Counted from the first letter of the stretch, positions 51,699 through 60,822 are shown. The stretch is 64,000 nt of DNA from Actinomadura_C alba (GCF_039530285.1 NZ_BAAAOK010000004.1:248001-312000); one strand, 5' to 3'. A program made the numbers and translations. Notes: generated by a model not told the origin, from the sequence alone.

Positions 51699-53282
51699 AT
51701 GTCGGGTCCAGATGAAAGATCACGTGCCAATACACCGGGAGCGCCGAAGACACGGCCGATGACCGGCGCCGAGTACATCGAAAGCCTGCGTGACGACCGA
51801 GCACTTTATATCTATGGCGAGCGCGTGAAGGATGTGACCAGCCATCCGGCATTTCACAATCCGATACGGATGACGGCGCGGCTGTATGATGCGTTGCACG
51901 ATCCGGCGAAGCGCGACGTGCTCACCTCGCCCACCGACACGGGCAGCGACGGCTTCACCCACAAGTTCTTCACCACGCCCCACACGGCGGAGGATCTGGT
52001 TGAACATCAGCAGGCCATCGCCGCGTGGGCCCGGATGTCCTACGGCTGGATGGGACGCAGCCCCGACTACAAGGCGTCCTTCCTCGGCACGTTAGGCGCG
52101 AACGCGGATTTCTACAAGCCATTCGAGGAGAATGCCCGGCGGTGGTATAAGGAATCCCAGGAGAAGGTGCTGTTCTGGAACCACGCGATCGTGCATCCAC
52201 CGGTCGACCGGAATCGCTCGCCGGACGAGGTCGGTGACGTCTTCGTTCATGTGGAGAAGGAGACCGATGCCGGCCTTGTCGTGAGCGGAGCCAAGGTGGT
52301 CGCCACCGGCTCCGCGCTCACCCACTACAATTTCATCGCGCACTACGGTCTGCCGATCAAGGACCGGAAGTTCGCGCTTGTGGCGACCGTGCCGATGGAC
52401 GCTCCGGGGGTGAAGTTGATCTGCCGGCCGTCCTACACCGCCACGGCGGCGGTGATGGGCAGCCCGTTCGACTACCCGCTCTCTTCGCGGATGGACGAGA
52501 ACGACACCATCTTCGTACTGGACAAGGCGCTCATCCCGTGGGAGAACGTCTTCATCTACGGCCACCTGGGCAAGGTCCAGCTGTTCACCGGCCGCTCGGG
52601 CTTTCCCGAGCGTTTCACGTTCCACGGTTGCACCCGCCTGGCGGTGAAGCTCGAGTTCATCGCCGGTCTGCTCGCGAAGGCGGTGGAGATCACCGGGACC
52701 AAGGACTTCCGTGGCGTGCAGACCCGGATCGGGGAGGTCCTGGCCTGGCGCAACCTTTTCTGGGCCTTCTCCGATGCGGCGGCGCGCAACCCGGTGCCCT
52801 GGCACAACGGCGCGGTGCTGCCCAATCCCGCGTACGGCCTGGCGTATCGGTGGTTCATGCAGATCGGCTACCCCAGAGTCAAAGAGATCGTCCACCAGGA
52901 CATCGCGAGCGGCCTGATCTATATCAACTCCAGCGCCGAGGATTTCAAGAACCCGGAGATCCGGGCGTATCTCGACAGGTTCCTCCGCGGTTCGGACGGC
53001 ACCGACGCGGTTGAGCGCATCAAGCTCATGAAGCTGCTGTGGGATGCCGTCGGCACCGAGTTCGGCGGGCGGCACGAACTGTACGAACGCAACTACGCGG
53101 GTAATCACGAGAACACCCGGATCGAGTTGCTCTCCGCGCAGCTCGCGAACGGCCAGATCGATGACTACAAGGCCTTTGCGGACGAGTGCCTTGCCGAGTA
53201 CGACCTGGACGGCTGGACGGTGCCCGACCTGTCCGCGTTCGAAGAGCTCCGCGAAGTGAGGGGCAGGTTGTTGAACGGCTGA
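51699..53282 (+). CDS. HpaB-family aromatic hydroxylase (SgcC-like)
   Basis: 527 residues from the ATG at 51699, chosen because GAAGGAGG lies ten bases upstream. It belongs to the two-component 4-hydroxyphenylacetate 3-hydroxylase (HpaB) family and most resembles SgcC, which adds the 3-hydroxyl (C-5 in the chlorinated product) to carrier-bound beta-tyrosine. Visible blocks are TGAEYIESLRDDRALYIYGE near the start and VTSHPAFHNP, then NHAIVHPPVDRNRSPDEVGD near residue 167, and LFTGRSGFPERFTFHGCTRL in the middle. It needs reduced FAD from a partner; the flavin reductase at 17414-17953 is the candidate. One TTA codon is at 52092-52094. It ends at a strong terminator. Confidence 0.9.
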   Translation: MSGPDERSRANTPGAPKTRPMTGAEYIESLRDDRALYIYGERVKDVTSHPAFHNPIRMTARLYDALHDPAKRDVLTSPTDTGSDGFTHKFFTTPHTAEDLVEHQQAIAAWARMSYGWMGRSPDYKASFLGTLGANADFYKPFEENARRWYKESQEKVLFWNHAIVHPPVDRNRSPDEVGDVFVHVEKETDAGLVVSGAKVVATGSALTHYNFIAHYGLPIKDRKFALVATVPMDAPGVKLICRPSYTATAAVMGSPFDYPLSSRMDENDTIFVLDKALIPWENVFIYGHLGKVQLFTGRSGFPERFTFHGCTRLAVKLEFIAGLLAKAVEITGTKDFRGVQTRIGEVLAWRNLFWAFSDAAARNPVPWHNGAVLPNPAYGLAYRWFMQIGYPRVKEIVHQDIASGLIYINSSAEDFKNPEIRAYLDRFLRGSDGTDAVERIKLMKLLWDAVGTEFGGRHELYERNYAGNHENTRIELLSAQLANGQIDDYKAFADECLAEYDLDGWTVPDLSAFEELREVRGRLLNG

Positions 53283-53288
53283 CATCAG

Positions 53289-53341
53289 CACGGACGCGCT
53301 GTCCCGATCGTCGATGGCGATCGGGACAGCGCGTCTGTGCG
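53289..53341. terminator. 23-bp near-perfect terminator hairpin
   Basis: A 23-base arm and its complement, with one mismatch, are separated by seven bases. It lies between the convergent SgcC-like hydroxylase and dioxygenase genes, seven bases after the hydroxylase stop. Confidence 0.85.
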
Positions 53342-53383
53342 ATGTGCGAAGCGCTCCTCAACCACTGGCCCTGGATCGGTGCT

Positions 53384-54262
53384 CTACATGGCGTCCGCGA
53401 GGTCGCCGGCGCTGGGTGTCCCCTCGGGGCCGCCGCCCTCGAGAACGACGTACGGGTCCTGCTGCTCGTACCAACCGACGCCCGGCGGGCAGCGGTCGTA
53501 GCCCAGCAGGCGACGGACCTCCATCGGGTACGCGAGCACCTGCTCTTTCGAGACGGCGAGGTATTGGTTCTCCTCCTGCCGGAGATTCCCCAGGTCCAGC
53601 GCGATCGTCAGGCCGGTGCGCGGCTCGTGAGTCGTGTTCTTGCCGCCGCCGTGGTAAACACCGCCGAGCCAGATGACGCCCGATCCGGGCGGCATGACCG
53701 TGGGAATCGCCTCGCTGACATCGGGGGCCCGCTCGTCATCCCAGTGATGGCTTCCCGGAATTATCATGGTGCCACCGTTTTCCGCGGTGAAGGCACTCAT
53801 CGCCAGCATGAGCTGTACCCGGCTGGTGGGGCCGGGATGGCGGCGCAGATGGAGCGCATCGTCGCGGTGCAGCGGTTGCCTGCCCTGGCCGTAATGGAGC
53901 TGGACCAACTGGGTGGTGCTGATCTGGATATTCGGGACCATCTCCTGTCTCGACCGGCCGATCCACATGGGCAGGGGTTTCTGCATGATGGCACGCGCCG
54001 CGCCAAGGAAGAGGTCGTGCGTGACCACGGGAGTGAGCCGCCTCGTGCGATTGAAAAGCGACGATACCCGCCGGGTCCGGCGGCCGTCATACCAGCTGTC
54101 ACAGTAGGCGCTGGCATCCAGGGCCGGACCGAGGTCGGTCCACAACCCGTCAAGTACGGCACGATCTGCGAAGTCCTCGACGACGACCGCTCCGTCCCGC
54201 TCCAAGACCTCGACGACCTCGTCAAGGTGGGCGCCGGAGGTGAAGCGGATCAGGTCAGTCAT
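53384..54262 (-). CDS. Phytanoyl-CoA dioxygenase-like Fe(II)/2-oxoglutarate enzyme
   Basis: 292 residues. The iron facial triad is visible as His132-Arg-Asp134 in QPLHRDDALHLRRH and a distal His204 in GGVYHGGGKNTTHEPRTGL; Arg215 there would bind the 2-oxoglutarate carboxylate. FTAENGGTMIIPGSHHWDDE is the typical PhyH middle segment. It would hydroxylate or further oxidise an unactivated carbon, with succinate and CO2 as by-products. The start overlaps the end of the condensation enzyme gene by eight bases, so the two are coupled and probably act on the same intermediate. Possible targets are the beta-tyrosine unit or the enediyne core. No such gene is a fixed part of the core cassette. Confidence 0.85.
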   Translation of the reverse strand: MTDLIRFTSGAHLDEVVEVLERDGAVVVEDFADRAVLDGLWTDLGPALDASAYCDSWYDGRRTRRVSSLFNRTRRLTPVVTHDLFLGAARAIMQKPLPMWIGRSRQEMVPNIQISTTQLVQLHYGQGRQPLHRDDALHLRRHPGPTSRVQLMLAMSAFTAENGGTMIIPGSHHWDDERAPDVSEAIPTVMPPGSGVIWLGGVYHGGGKNTTHEPRTGLTIALDLGNLRQEENQYLAVSKEQVLAYPMEVRRLLGYDRCPPGVGWYEQQDPYVVLEGGGPEGTPSAGDLADAM

Positions 54263-55667
54263 GATTTTGCCCTTCCTTTCTCAGCGGGGCGTCTGGGGTC
54301 GATAGCAGCTCATCCAACATTGTGCAGAACCTCGACACCATGTCCCGTATGGTGCGCTCCTCGAAAAGATTGGTGTTGTACCAGAGGCTGCCGGCGATAT
54401 CTCCGGACGGCTCGATGTCCAAGGTCCACAGACCGCCGTCCGGTATCTCCGTGGTCACCGGCTGCGAAAGGCGTCTATGGATCTCGGAGTATTCAAGATC
54501 GCCGATGATCTCGCGATCCATGACGAACGGGAACTGAAAGACCTGGAAGGACAGCACGGCGGTCCGATCCCCGGCGAAGGTTTCGGCCAGCTCGGGCACT
54601 TCCTGCAGAATCTGACCGAACGGCATGGCGTGGGAGTACGCCTCGAAGCAGGTCTTGCGAGCACGCGCGATCACGTCGAGCAGGGTCCGGCATCCGGTGA
54701 GGTCCGTACGCAGCGGCAATTGGTCGATGAACGGTCCGACGGTGCCCTGGAACCGCTCTTGAGTCCGACCGGACGCGAAGGTGGTCACGGTGATATCCGA
54801 GGCGCCGGTCGTTTGCCGGAGAAACACCAGGTAAGCGCCGAGCATGACGATGAATGCGGAGCTCCGCGTCGACCTGGCGAGGGCGAGCGCCGCGGCGGTC
54901 GTGTCCGGGCCGAGCACAAAACGATATGCCGCGGTTCCCTTGGGGGCACCGGCTGATCGCGCTATGTCGGTGTGCGTGGGGACGAGGCGGGCATCGCTCA
55001 ACTTTCTCCGCCAGTACGCCCGGGAGCCGTTCATCGCCGGTGATCCGGCGCGTTCTCGATCCCAGGCGACATATTCCCGGTACTGGTGCACATCGGCCGG
55101 CGCCGGCTGGTCGTGTCCCGCCAGCGTGGCGTACAGCACGGCAAGGTCGCGGATCGCCACCTTCATGGACCACTCGTCGACCGCCGAGTGATGCGCGATG
55201 AGAACGAGCACCGCATCGTGATCGTCGAATCGGCCCAGCCGCGCTTGAATCAGCGGCAATTCGTTGACGCTGTAGGCGGCGCGCTCCAACTCGATGAGCA
55301 GCTCCTCGGACCGGCGTTGCCGGTCGCGCGGGTGAACGCCTGGAAGTTCTCGAATCTGCAACAGTGGGGGAGCCGGTGGGAAGACCCGCTGATGTCTGTT
55401 CTCCGTATCGCGGATCACCTTGGTCCTGAGCGCTTCATGACGGATCACCAAAGCGTCCAGGGCCCGCTGCAGGACATCGACGGCGATGTTTCCACGGACG
55501 CGCCAGCCGCACACGATGTTATATCGTCCGCCAAAAGGTCCGTCCTCGCCGCCCTGGTCGAACAGGCAGAGAAACTCCTGACTGGAGGAGAGTGGTATCT
55601 CCTCACCCGAACGTGCCGGCGAGATGTGCACAGTGCCGCGCCCGCCGGTTTCGCTTGCCTCATCCAT
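54255..55667 (-). CDS. SgcC5-like condensation enzyme
   Basis: 470 residues from the ATG at 55667, with GGAGG upstream. It is a free-standing NRPS condensation domain. The active-site motif reads HHSAVDE at residues 159-165, with both histidines and the aspartate, and the usual glycine replaced by glutamate. RYNIVCGWRVRGNIAVDVLQ near residue 48 and GTVGPFIDQLPLRTDL are characteristic of condensation domains. In C-1027 the free-standing SgcC5 joins the beta-amino acid thioester to the enediyne core as an ester. The same role is inferred here, forming an ester or amide. It precedes the dioxygenase with an eight-base overlap. No TTA codon was seen. Confidence 0.88.
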   Translation of the reverse strand: MDEASETGGRGTVHISPARSGEEIPLSSSQEFLCLFDQGGEDGPFGGRYNIVCGWRVRGNIAVDVLQRALDALVIRHEALRTKVIRDTENRHQRVFPPAPPLLQIRELPGVHPRDRQRRSEELLIELERAAYSVNELPLIQARLGRFDDHDAVLVLIAHHSAVDEWSMKVAIRDLAVLYATLAGHDQPAPADVHQYREYVAWDRERAGSPAMNGSRAYWRRKLSDARLVPTHTDIARSAGAPKGTAAYRFVLGPDTTAAALALARSTRSSAFIVMLGAYLVFLRQTTGASDITVTTFASGRTQERFQGTVGPFIDQLPLRTDLTGCRTLLDVIARARKTCFEAYSHAMPFGQILQEVPELAETFAGDRTAVLSFQVFQFPFVMDREIIGDLEYSEIHRRLSQPVTTEIPDGGLWTLDIEPSGDIAGSLWYNTNLFEERTIRDMVSRFCTMLDELLSTPDAPLRKEGQNHD

Positions 55668-55691
55668 CTCGGCTGCCTCCGCGACATTCCG

Positions 55692-56918
55692 TTATTCGAT
55701 GCCGAACCGTGCCTTGGTGTACTCGCGTTTCGCGATGGTGGAGAGGAAGACCGCGACGCCCGCGTGACTGTGCAGCATGGAAAGGTCGCGCCACACGCGT
55801 TCGATGCGCTCGCCATGGCGGACCGCGCTGGACCCTGCCGTGGGAAAGAGCCGACGCTCGACGGCCCTCCAGCACAGCTCGACCACCTCACGGCAGATCA
55901 GGGCGATCCGCAGCTCACGTTCCTTGGTGAAGGCCGCAGGACCTTCGGTGCACGCGTCCAGCCATTGCTGGACCACGTTGAAGAACGCCGCCTCGGCGGT
56001 CGCGATCATCGCGGCCGCCTCGCCGTACCAAAGCTGGTAGTCGGGATCCTCGGTCCGGCCGGCACCCTCCGAGAACGGTGCGGTCCTGGCCGACATCAGC
56101 TTCTCGTAAGCGTCGAGTGCCCCCTGCGCCATGCCCAGTGCGAGAACCGCATCCTCCAAGATCATGACGCTGAAGGGGCCGCCGCCATATTCCGGGTTGC
56201 CGTGCAGTTCGACTCCGGGCGGACCAGCGGTGACGCTGAGCCGGCTGAGATGGCCGTCGAGGGTGAAATGGTCGGGGACGAATCCGTCGGAGATCGCGAT
56301 GCTGTGCGATCCGCTGCCCTTGAGGCCGAGCGACGCTCCCCAGTCGTCCAGCCGCTCCCAGGTGCTGCGCGGGGCGACGAACAGCATGGGCATGGGCGGT
56401 TCCCCCTTCTGCGAAGGGACGAGGGTGTGCCCCATGAAGTGCGTGGCGTAGGGGGCTCCCGAGCAGTAGCTCCAAACGCCGTTCAGCACCCAGCCTCCGT
56501 CGGTGCGCTCGGCCGTCCCACTCGGCACGACGGTGGCCGGGCAGATGAATTCCCCCGTGGCGAGCAACTCGTCCTGTGCCCGCTTCCCGAAAAGTGTGGC
56601 GACGGCATGCGCATGCGCCTGCCCCAGGCAGTACATCCACCCCGTCGACGGGCATGCCCTCGTCAGCGTCAGCACCACGCGCATGAACGTGTCGATCCCG
56701 AGCTCGTAGCCGCCGTAGCGGCGGGGGACCAGGATCCGGTAAAAGCCCGCCTTGCGGAACTCCTCGTGGACATCTTCGGGGTAGTAGGTGCGTTCCTCGG
56801 TCTCGGCCTGGCGCTCGACCAGCATGGGAGCGATGGCCTCCGCCCTGGCGATGACCTGTGCCGAGGTGGCGTCGGGCTCCAGAGGCCCGGCGACGGGATC
56901 GCGGGTGGGAACGGTCAC
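55692..56918 (-). CDS. Acyl-CoA dehydrogenase-fold flavoprotein (group D), second copy
   Basis: 408 residues from the GTG at 56918, which follows GGAGGAG. It has the acyl-CoA dehydrogenase fold of group D monooxygenases. YRILVPRRYGGYELGIDTFM near residue 60 and PSTGWMYCLGQAHAHAVATL near residue 90 resemble the same region in the paralogue at 38779-39960. NGVWSYCSGAPYATHFMGH and GSGSHSIAISDGFVPDHFTL follow. It requires reduced flavin from a partner. The gene lies 24 bases upstream of the condensation enzyme, so it belongs to the same minus-strand operon and probably tailors the same unit. Its substrate is unknown. Confidence 0.75.
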   Translation of the reverse strand: MTVPTRDPVAGPLEPDATSAQVIARAEAIAPMLVERQAETEERTYYPEDVHEEFRKAGFYRILVPRRYGGYELGIDTFMRVVLTLTRACPSTGWMYCLGQAHAHAVATLFGKRAQDELLATGEFICPATVVPSGTAERTDGGWVLNGVWSYCSGAPYATHFMGHTLVPSQKGEPPMPMLFVAPRSTWERLDDWGASLGLKGSGSHSIAISDGFVPDHFTLDGHLSRLSVTAGPPGVELHGNPEYGGGPFSVMILEDAVLALGMAQGALDAYEKLMSARTAPFSEGAGRTEDPDYQLWYGEAAAMIATAEAAFFNVVQQWLDACTEGPAAFTKERELRIALICREVVELCWRAVERRLFPTAGSSAVRHGERIERVWRDLSMLHSHAGVAVFLSTIAKREYTKARFGIE

Positions 56919-57201
56919 GTGTGATCTCCTCCAGCGTCACGCGGGGGTCGATGGACAACGCGTGCCGGAATTCGTGACGCGCCACCGCATGTGCCGGTCG
57001 TGATCGATCCCTTCGGCATGGTCGATCCCCCCGTCACAGGTCGGTGCGCTCGGCCACCACAAGCCTGACCTGAGCGGGGATCTGCGTCTTCCTATGCCGT
57101 GCCCTTTCGGCGCCGCCCGGCTCTGCGCACCGGCGGGAGCCGACCTCTTCGATGCCACATGTCAAGGACCGGTTGTGGACTTTGTCCGCCCACGGAGAGT
57201 C

Positions 57202-58281
57202 ATGCATGCTCACAGGGTGAACATTCCCAGTGAGCCGATCGGCAGCATTCCCCGTCCCCCGGAACTCCTGGCCGCCATGGCGGCCCATGACAAGGGCGAG
57301 ATCGGCGTCGCTGATCTGGCCGCCGCCCAGGACCAGGCCGTCACCGACACGATCCGCCGGCTGGAGGAGATCGGCTCGCCGGTCGTGACCGATGGCGAGC
57401 AGGCCAAGCCGAGCTTCGTGACCTATCCGATCGCGGGGCTGCGGCACCTCGCGTCCGACGGGGTGGTCATCCCGTTCGCCGACGGGCACCAGCGGCGGCT
57501 GCCGCGGCTGACGGCCGGGCCCTTCCGCTATGCCGCCCACGCCGACCGCTACCTGAGGTTCGCGCGGCGGCATGCGAACGTGCCGGTCAAGCAGGCCGTC
57601 ATCGCACCCTCGGCGCTGAGCCTGCTCTACCCGGCCGACGGGATCGGGGGGTACTCACGCGAGGAGTTCCTGGACGACCTGGCCGGCGAGGCCGAGGGCG
57701 ACATCCGTCGTTGCCTGGAGGCCGGCGCGCACGCGGTGCAACTGGATTTCACCGAAGGGCGCCTGTCGCTCAAGCTGGATCCGACCGGTGCCGTTCTGGA
57801 CGACTTCATCGAGCTCAACAACCGGGTGCTTGAGCGATTCTCCGAGGACGAGCGGGCTCGGATCGGTGTGCACACCTGCCCGGGCGGCGACCAGGACTCC
57901 ACGCACAGCCTCGACGTCGACTACACGGCGTTGCTGCCCAGACTGTTCCGGCTCAAGGTGGGCGGCTTCTATGTGCAGTTGGCCGGCGAGCCTGATCCGG
58001 ACAAGGTCCTGGCCGTCATCGCCGAGCATCTGCCCCGTGACGCCCGCATCTTCATCGGTGTGACCGACCCGATCGATCCGAAGGTGGAAACTCCCGTCCA
58101 GGTGCGCGATCGGGTCCTGGCGGCGGCCCGGCACCTGCCCGCCGACCGGCTGGGGACCTGCGACGACTGCGGCTTCGCACCCTTCGCCGACGACACCTCC
58201 ACCTCCCGCGACATCGCCTTCGCCAAGATCGCGGCCCGGCTGGAGGGCACCATCCTGGCCGCCGGGGAGCTGGGCGTCTGA
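57202..58281 (+). CDS. MetE C-terminal domain-like protein
   Basis: 359 residues from the ATG at 57202; the GTG at 57217 is an alternative. It matches the C-terminal, zinc-binding half of cobalamin-independent methionine synthase without the N-terminal half. Zinc ligands are visible as His224 and Cys226 in GVHTCPGGDQDSTH, and Cys323 in GTCDDCGFAPF. SEPIGSIPRPPELLAAMAAH near the start also fits. Such half-size proteins may transfer methyl groups to thiols other than homocysteine, or act in degradation of methylated compounds. It is divergent from the flavoprotein operon, about 280 bases away. It is probably outside the core of the cluster, although a methyl-transfer role cannot be excluded. 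Confidence 0.8.
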   Translation: MHAHRVNIPSEPIGSIPRPPELLAAMAAHDKGEIGVADLAAAQDQAVTDTIRRLEEIGSPVVTDGEQAKPSFVTYPIAGLRHLASDGVVIPFADGHQRRLPRLTAGPFRYAAHADRYLRFARRHANVPVKQAVIAPSALSLLYPADGIGGYSREEFLDDLAGEAEGDIRRCLEAGAHAVQLDFTEGRLSLKLDPTGAVLDDFIELNNRVLERFSEDERARIGVHTCPGGDQDSTHSLDVDYTALLPRLFRLKVGGFYVQLAGEPDPDKVLAVIAEHLPRDARIFIGVTDPIDPKVETPVQVRDRVLAAARHLPADRLGTCDDCGFAPFADDTSTSRDIAFAKIAARLEGTILAAGELGV

Positions 58282-58517
58282 GAGTTCCCGCCGCCGACCC
58301 TCTCCTCGGGAAGCGTCCCGGACCGGCCCGCCTCCCGAGGGAGCGGTGGTTTGCGTGAACAGCCCGCCGCGGATTCTGGTCACCGCATCCCGGAGCGCAC
58401 GAAATCCGCTCGGCAGTTTCTGAGAAGACCCGTGAACGACCCGCGTCGATACTGAACGAAGTCGGCCAAAGAATCGGGCGGACACCACATTTCGATGCGA
58501 AATCGGGGAATTGCCGG

Positions 58518-59684
58518 ATGACGCGACCGAGGGTGTTGCGCTGGGCGGCCGAAGACAGGGCTGCGGAGATGCTCGACCGGCTGGGCGAACTGGTGTCCTG
58601 CGAGTCGCCGGCCGGGTCGGCGCCGCACCTGGCCGTGTGCGCCGACCTGCTGGCCGGCTGGGGCGGTGCCGTACTGCACCGAGAGCCCCGGCGGATCGTC
58701 CGGGACGGTGTGCCGCACCTGCTGTGGCAGGTGCCCGACCAGCGTGTGCTGCTACTCGGCCATTTCGACACCGTTTGGCCGGCCGGCACCCTCGCGCGGT
58801 GGCCGTTCACCGTCGACGGCGCGATCGCCACCGGACCGGGCGTCTGCGACATGAAGTCGGGCATCGTGCAGATGTTCGCGGCCCTCGCGCTGCAGGAGGA
58901 CACCTCGCATATCGGGGTCCTGCTGACCGGCGACGAGGAGAGCGGCTCGGTGACCTCGCGTTCTCTGGTGGAGGCCGAGGCCCGGCGGTCGAGGGCCGTG
59001 CTGGTCTGCGAGCCGAGCACACCGTCCGGGGAGCTGAAGGTGGCGCGCAAGGGAGGGTCGGCCTACCGGCTCACCGTCCACGGCAGAGCCTCCCACGCCG
59101 GAGTCGAGCCGCACGCGGGAGTCAACGCCACCGTCGAGGTCGCCCATCAGATCCTCGCCGTCCAGAACCTGGCCGCCCCCGCGCGCGGCACCAGCGTCAC
59201 ACCCACGGCGCTCAGCAGTGGCACCACGTCCAACACGGTCCCCGAGAAGGCCGTCCTGGCCATCGACGTGCGGTCGTGGACGGGTGCGGAGCTCGATCGG
59301 GTGGATCGCATGATCCGCCGGTTGGAGCCCCGTCTTCCGGACGCCGGCCTGAGCTTTGAGGGTGGGGTGAACCGTTATCCGCTGGTGGCGGACATGGCCC
59401 GGGGGCTGCTGGAAATGGCCCGCGAGGAGGCCAAGGAACTCGGCCTGGAACCGCCCGACGGCACGCACGCATCCGGCGCCTCGGACGCCAACTTCACCGG
59501 GGCTCTCGGCGTGCCCACCCTTGACGGGCTGGGCGGCGTCGGCGGCGGCGCACATGCCCGGGACGAGTACGTCGACGTACGGCGGATGCCCGAACGCGCC
59601 GCCCTGCTGGCCGCACTGGTCGACCGTCTGGCGACCACGCCGTTTCGGACCGAAAGAGCACGCCGCGGCGCCCCGCCCTCCTAA
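58518..59684 (+). CDS. M20-family metallopeptidase
   Basis: 388 residues. The metal-binding motifs of the M20 (CPG2/ArgE/DapE) family are present: VLLLGHFDTVWPAGT near residue 80, GVCDMKSGIVQMFAAL near residue 111, and LLTGDEESGS near residue 138, with a late GGAHARDEYVDV. It hydrolyses a peptide or amide bond using two zinc ions. Likely substrates are N-acyl or gamma-glutamyl amino acids, but none is certain. Ten bases separate it from the YbdK-like ligase gene, so the two are co-transcribed and may make and break a related amide bond. The link to enediyne resistance is speculative. Confidence 0.85.
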   Translation: MTRPRVLRWAAEDRAAEMLDRLGELVSCESPAGSAPHLAVCADLLAGWGGAVLHREPRRIVRDGVPHLLWQVPDQRVLLLGHFDTVWPAGTLARWPFTVDGAIATGPGVCDMKSGIVQMFAALALQEDTSHIGVLLTGDEESGSVTSRSLVEAEARRSRAVLVCEPSTPSGELKVARKGGSAYRLTVHGRASHAGVEPHAGVNATVEVAHQILAVQNLAAPARGTSVTPTALSSGTTSNTVPEKAVLAIDVRSWTGAELDRVDRMIRRLEPRLPDAGLSFEGGVNRYPLVADMARGLLEMAREEAKELGLEPPDGTHASGASDANFTGALGVPTLDGLGGVGGGAHARDEYVDVRRMPERAALLAALVDRLATTPFRTERARRGAPPS

Positions 59685-59694
59685 GCTGAGGCGC

Positions 59695-60822
59695 ATGAAC
59701 GCGGACGACCGGGCCCGCCGGTTCGGTGTGGAGGAGGAATTCCTCGTCATCGACCGCCGGACGCGGGCCACCGCGGCAAGCTCCCGGACGATACTGGACC
59801 ATGCCCGACAAGAGCTCGGCGACCGGGTCGGCGGAGAGATCACCAAGATCCAGGTTGAGAGCCGCACCACGCCCTGCACCACGACCGCCGAACTGACCGG
59901 CCAGCTCTTGGAGAACCGCGCCACCTTGGCGGCCAAGGCGGCGGAGGCCGGGCTGGGCATCATCGCCAGCGGCACCCCCGTGCTCGACACGCCGATCCCG
60001 TCCCCGATCACCGAGGGCCCCCGCCAGGACCGGGGCAACGCGACCTTCCGCGGCCTGCACCACGAACTCGACCTGTGCGCCCTGCACGTCCATGTGGAAC
60101 TGCCGGATCGGGAACAGGCGGTGCTGATGAGCAACCACCTGCGGCCCCACCTGCCGACGCTGATCGCGTTGGCGGCCAACTCTCCGTTCTGGCGCGAGCT
60201 CGACACCGGATACGACAGCTGGCGCACCCTGATGTGGAATCGCTGGCCGGTGGCCGGCCCCCCGCCCTACTTCAACTCCGCCGCGCACTACGACGAGCTC
60301 GTCGCCACGCTGCTGGAGGCCGAGGCCCTGGTGGACGACGGCACGATCTTCTGGGACGTACGGCCCTCGGCGCGCCTGCCGACCCTGGAGGTCCGGGCGA
60401 CCGACGTGCCGATCACCGCCGAGGAGTCGGCCGCGCTGGCCGCCCTGGTACGGGCCCTGGTGGTGAGCCTGCTGCCCGCAGTCGAGGGGGGCGATCCCGG
60501 TCCCGAACTGCGGCCGGAGCTCATGCGCCTGGCCTACTGGCGGGCCGCCCGGGACGGCCTGGCCGGATCGGGCATCGACGTGCGCACCGGCCGTCCCGTG
60601 CTGGCGGCCGACCTTGCCCGGCGTCTGCTGGAGACGGCTCGGCCGGGCCTGGAGGAACACGGTGACCTGGGCCGCGTCACCGACTGGCTGGGCCGGCTGA
60701 CAGAACACGGCAACGGGGCGACCAGGCAGCGCCGGGCGGCCCGTGACGGCCGGCTCACCGACGTCGTCGACCACCTCATGGAGCAGACCGCGCCGGTCCC
60801 GCAGGGCAGCAAGACGCAGTAA
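59695..60822 (+). CDS. YbdK-like carboxylate-amine (glutamate-cysteine) ligase
   Basis: 375 residues from the ATG at 59695. The glutamate-cysteine ligase type 2 family pattern is seen in FGVEEEFLVIDRRTRATAAS near residue 10, EITKIQVESRTTPCTTTAEL near residue 48, and LHHELDLCALHVHVELPDRE near residue 120. It condenses a carboxyl group with an amine at the cost of ATP. Family members make gamma-glutamylcysteine or weakly defined gamma-glutamyl amides. Actinomycetes use mycothiol, not glutathione, so the product is not clear. It follows the M20 peptidase by ten bases, and both may belong to a small thiol or amide-handling unit. Confidence 0.8.
   Translation: MNADDRARRFGVEEEFLVIDRRTRATAASSRTILDHARQELGDRVGGEITKIQVESRTTPCTTTAELTGQLLENRATLAAKAAEAGLGIIASGTPVLDTPIPSPITEGPRQDRGNATFRGLHHELDLCALHVHVELPDREQAVLMSNHLRPHLPTLIALAANSPFWRELDTGYDSWRTLMWNRWPVAGPPPYFNSAAHYDELVATLLEAEALVDDGTIFWDVRPSARLPTLEVRATDVPITAEESAALAALVRALVVSLLPAVEGGDPGPELRPELMRLAYWRAARDGLAGSGIDVRTGRPVLAADLARRLLETARPGLEEHGDLGRVTDWLGRLTEHGNGATRQRRAARDGRLTDVVDHLMEQTAPVPQGSKTQ

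Noticed and set aside
55086..56924. A 612-residue plus-strand frame opposite the condensation and flavoprotein genes
   Set aside because: It lies opposite two clear minus-strand genes and has the composition of a shadow.
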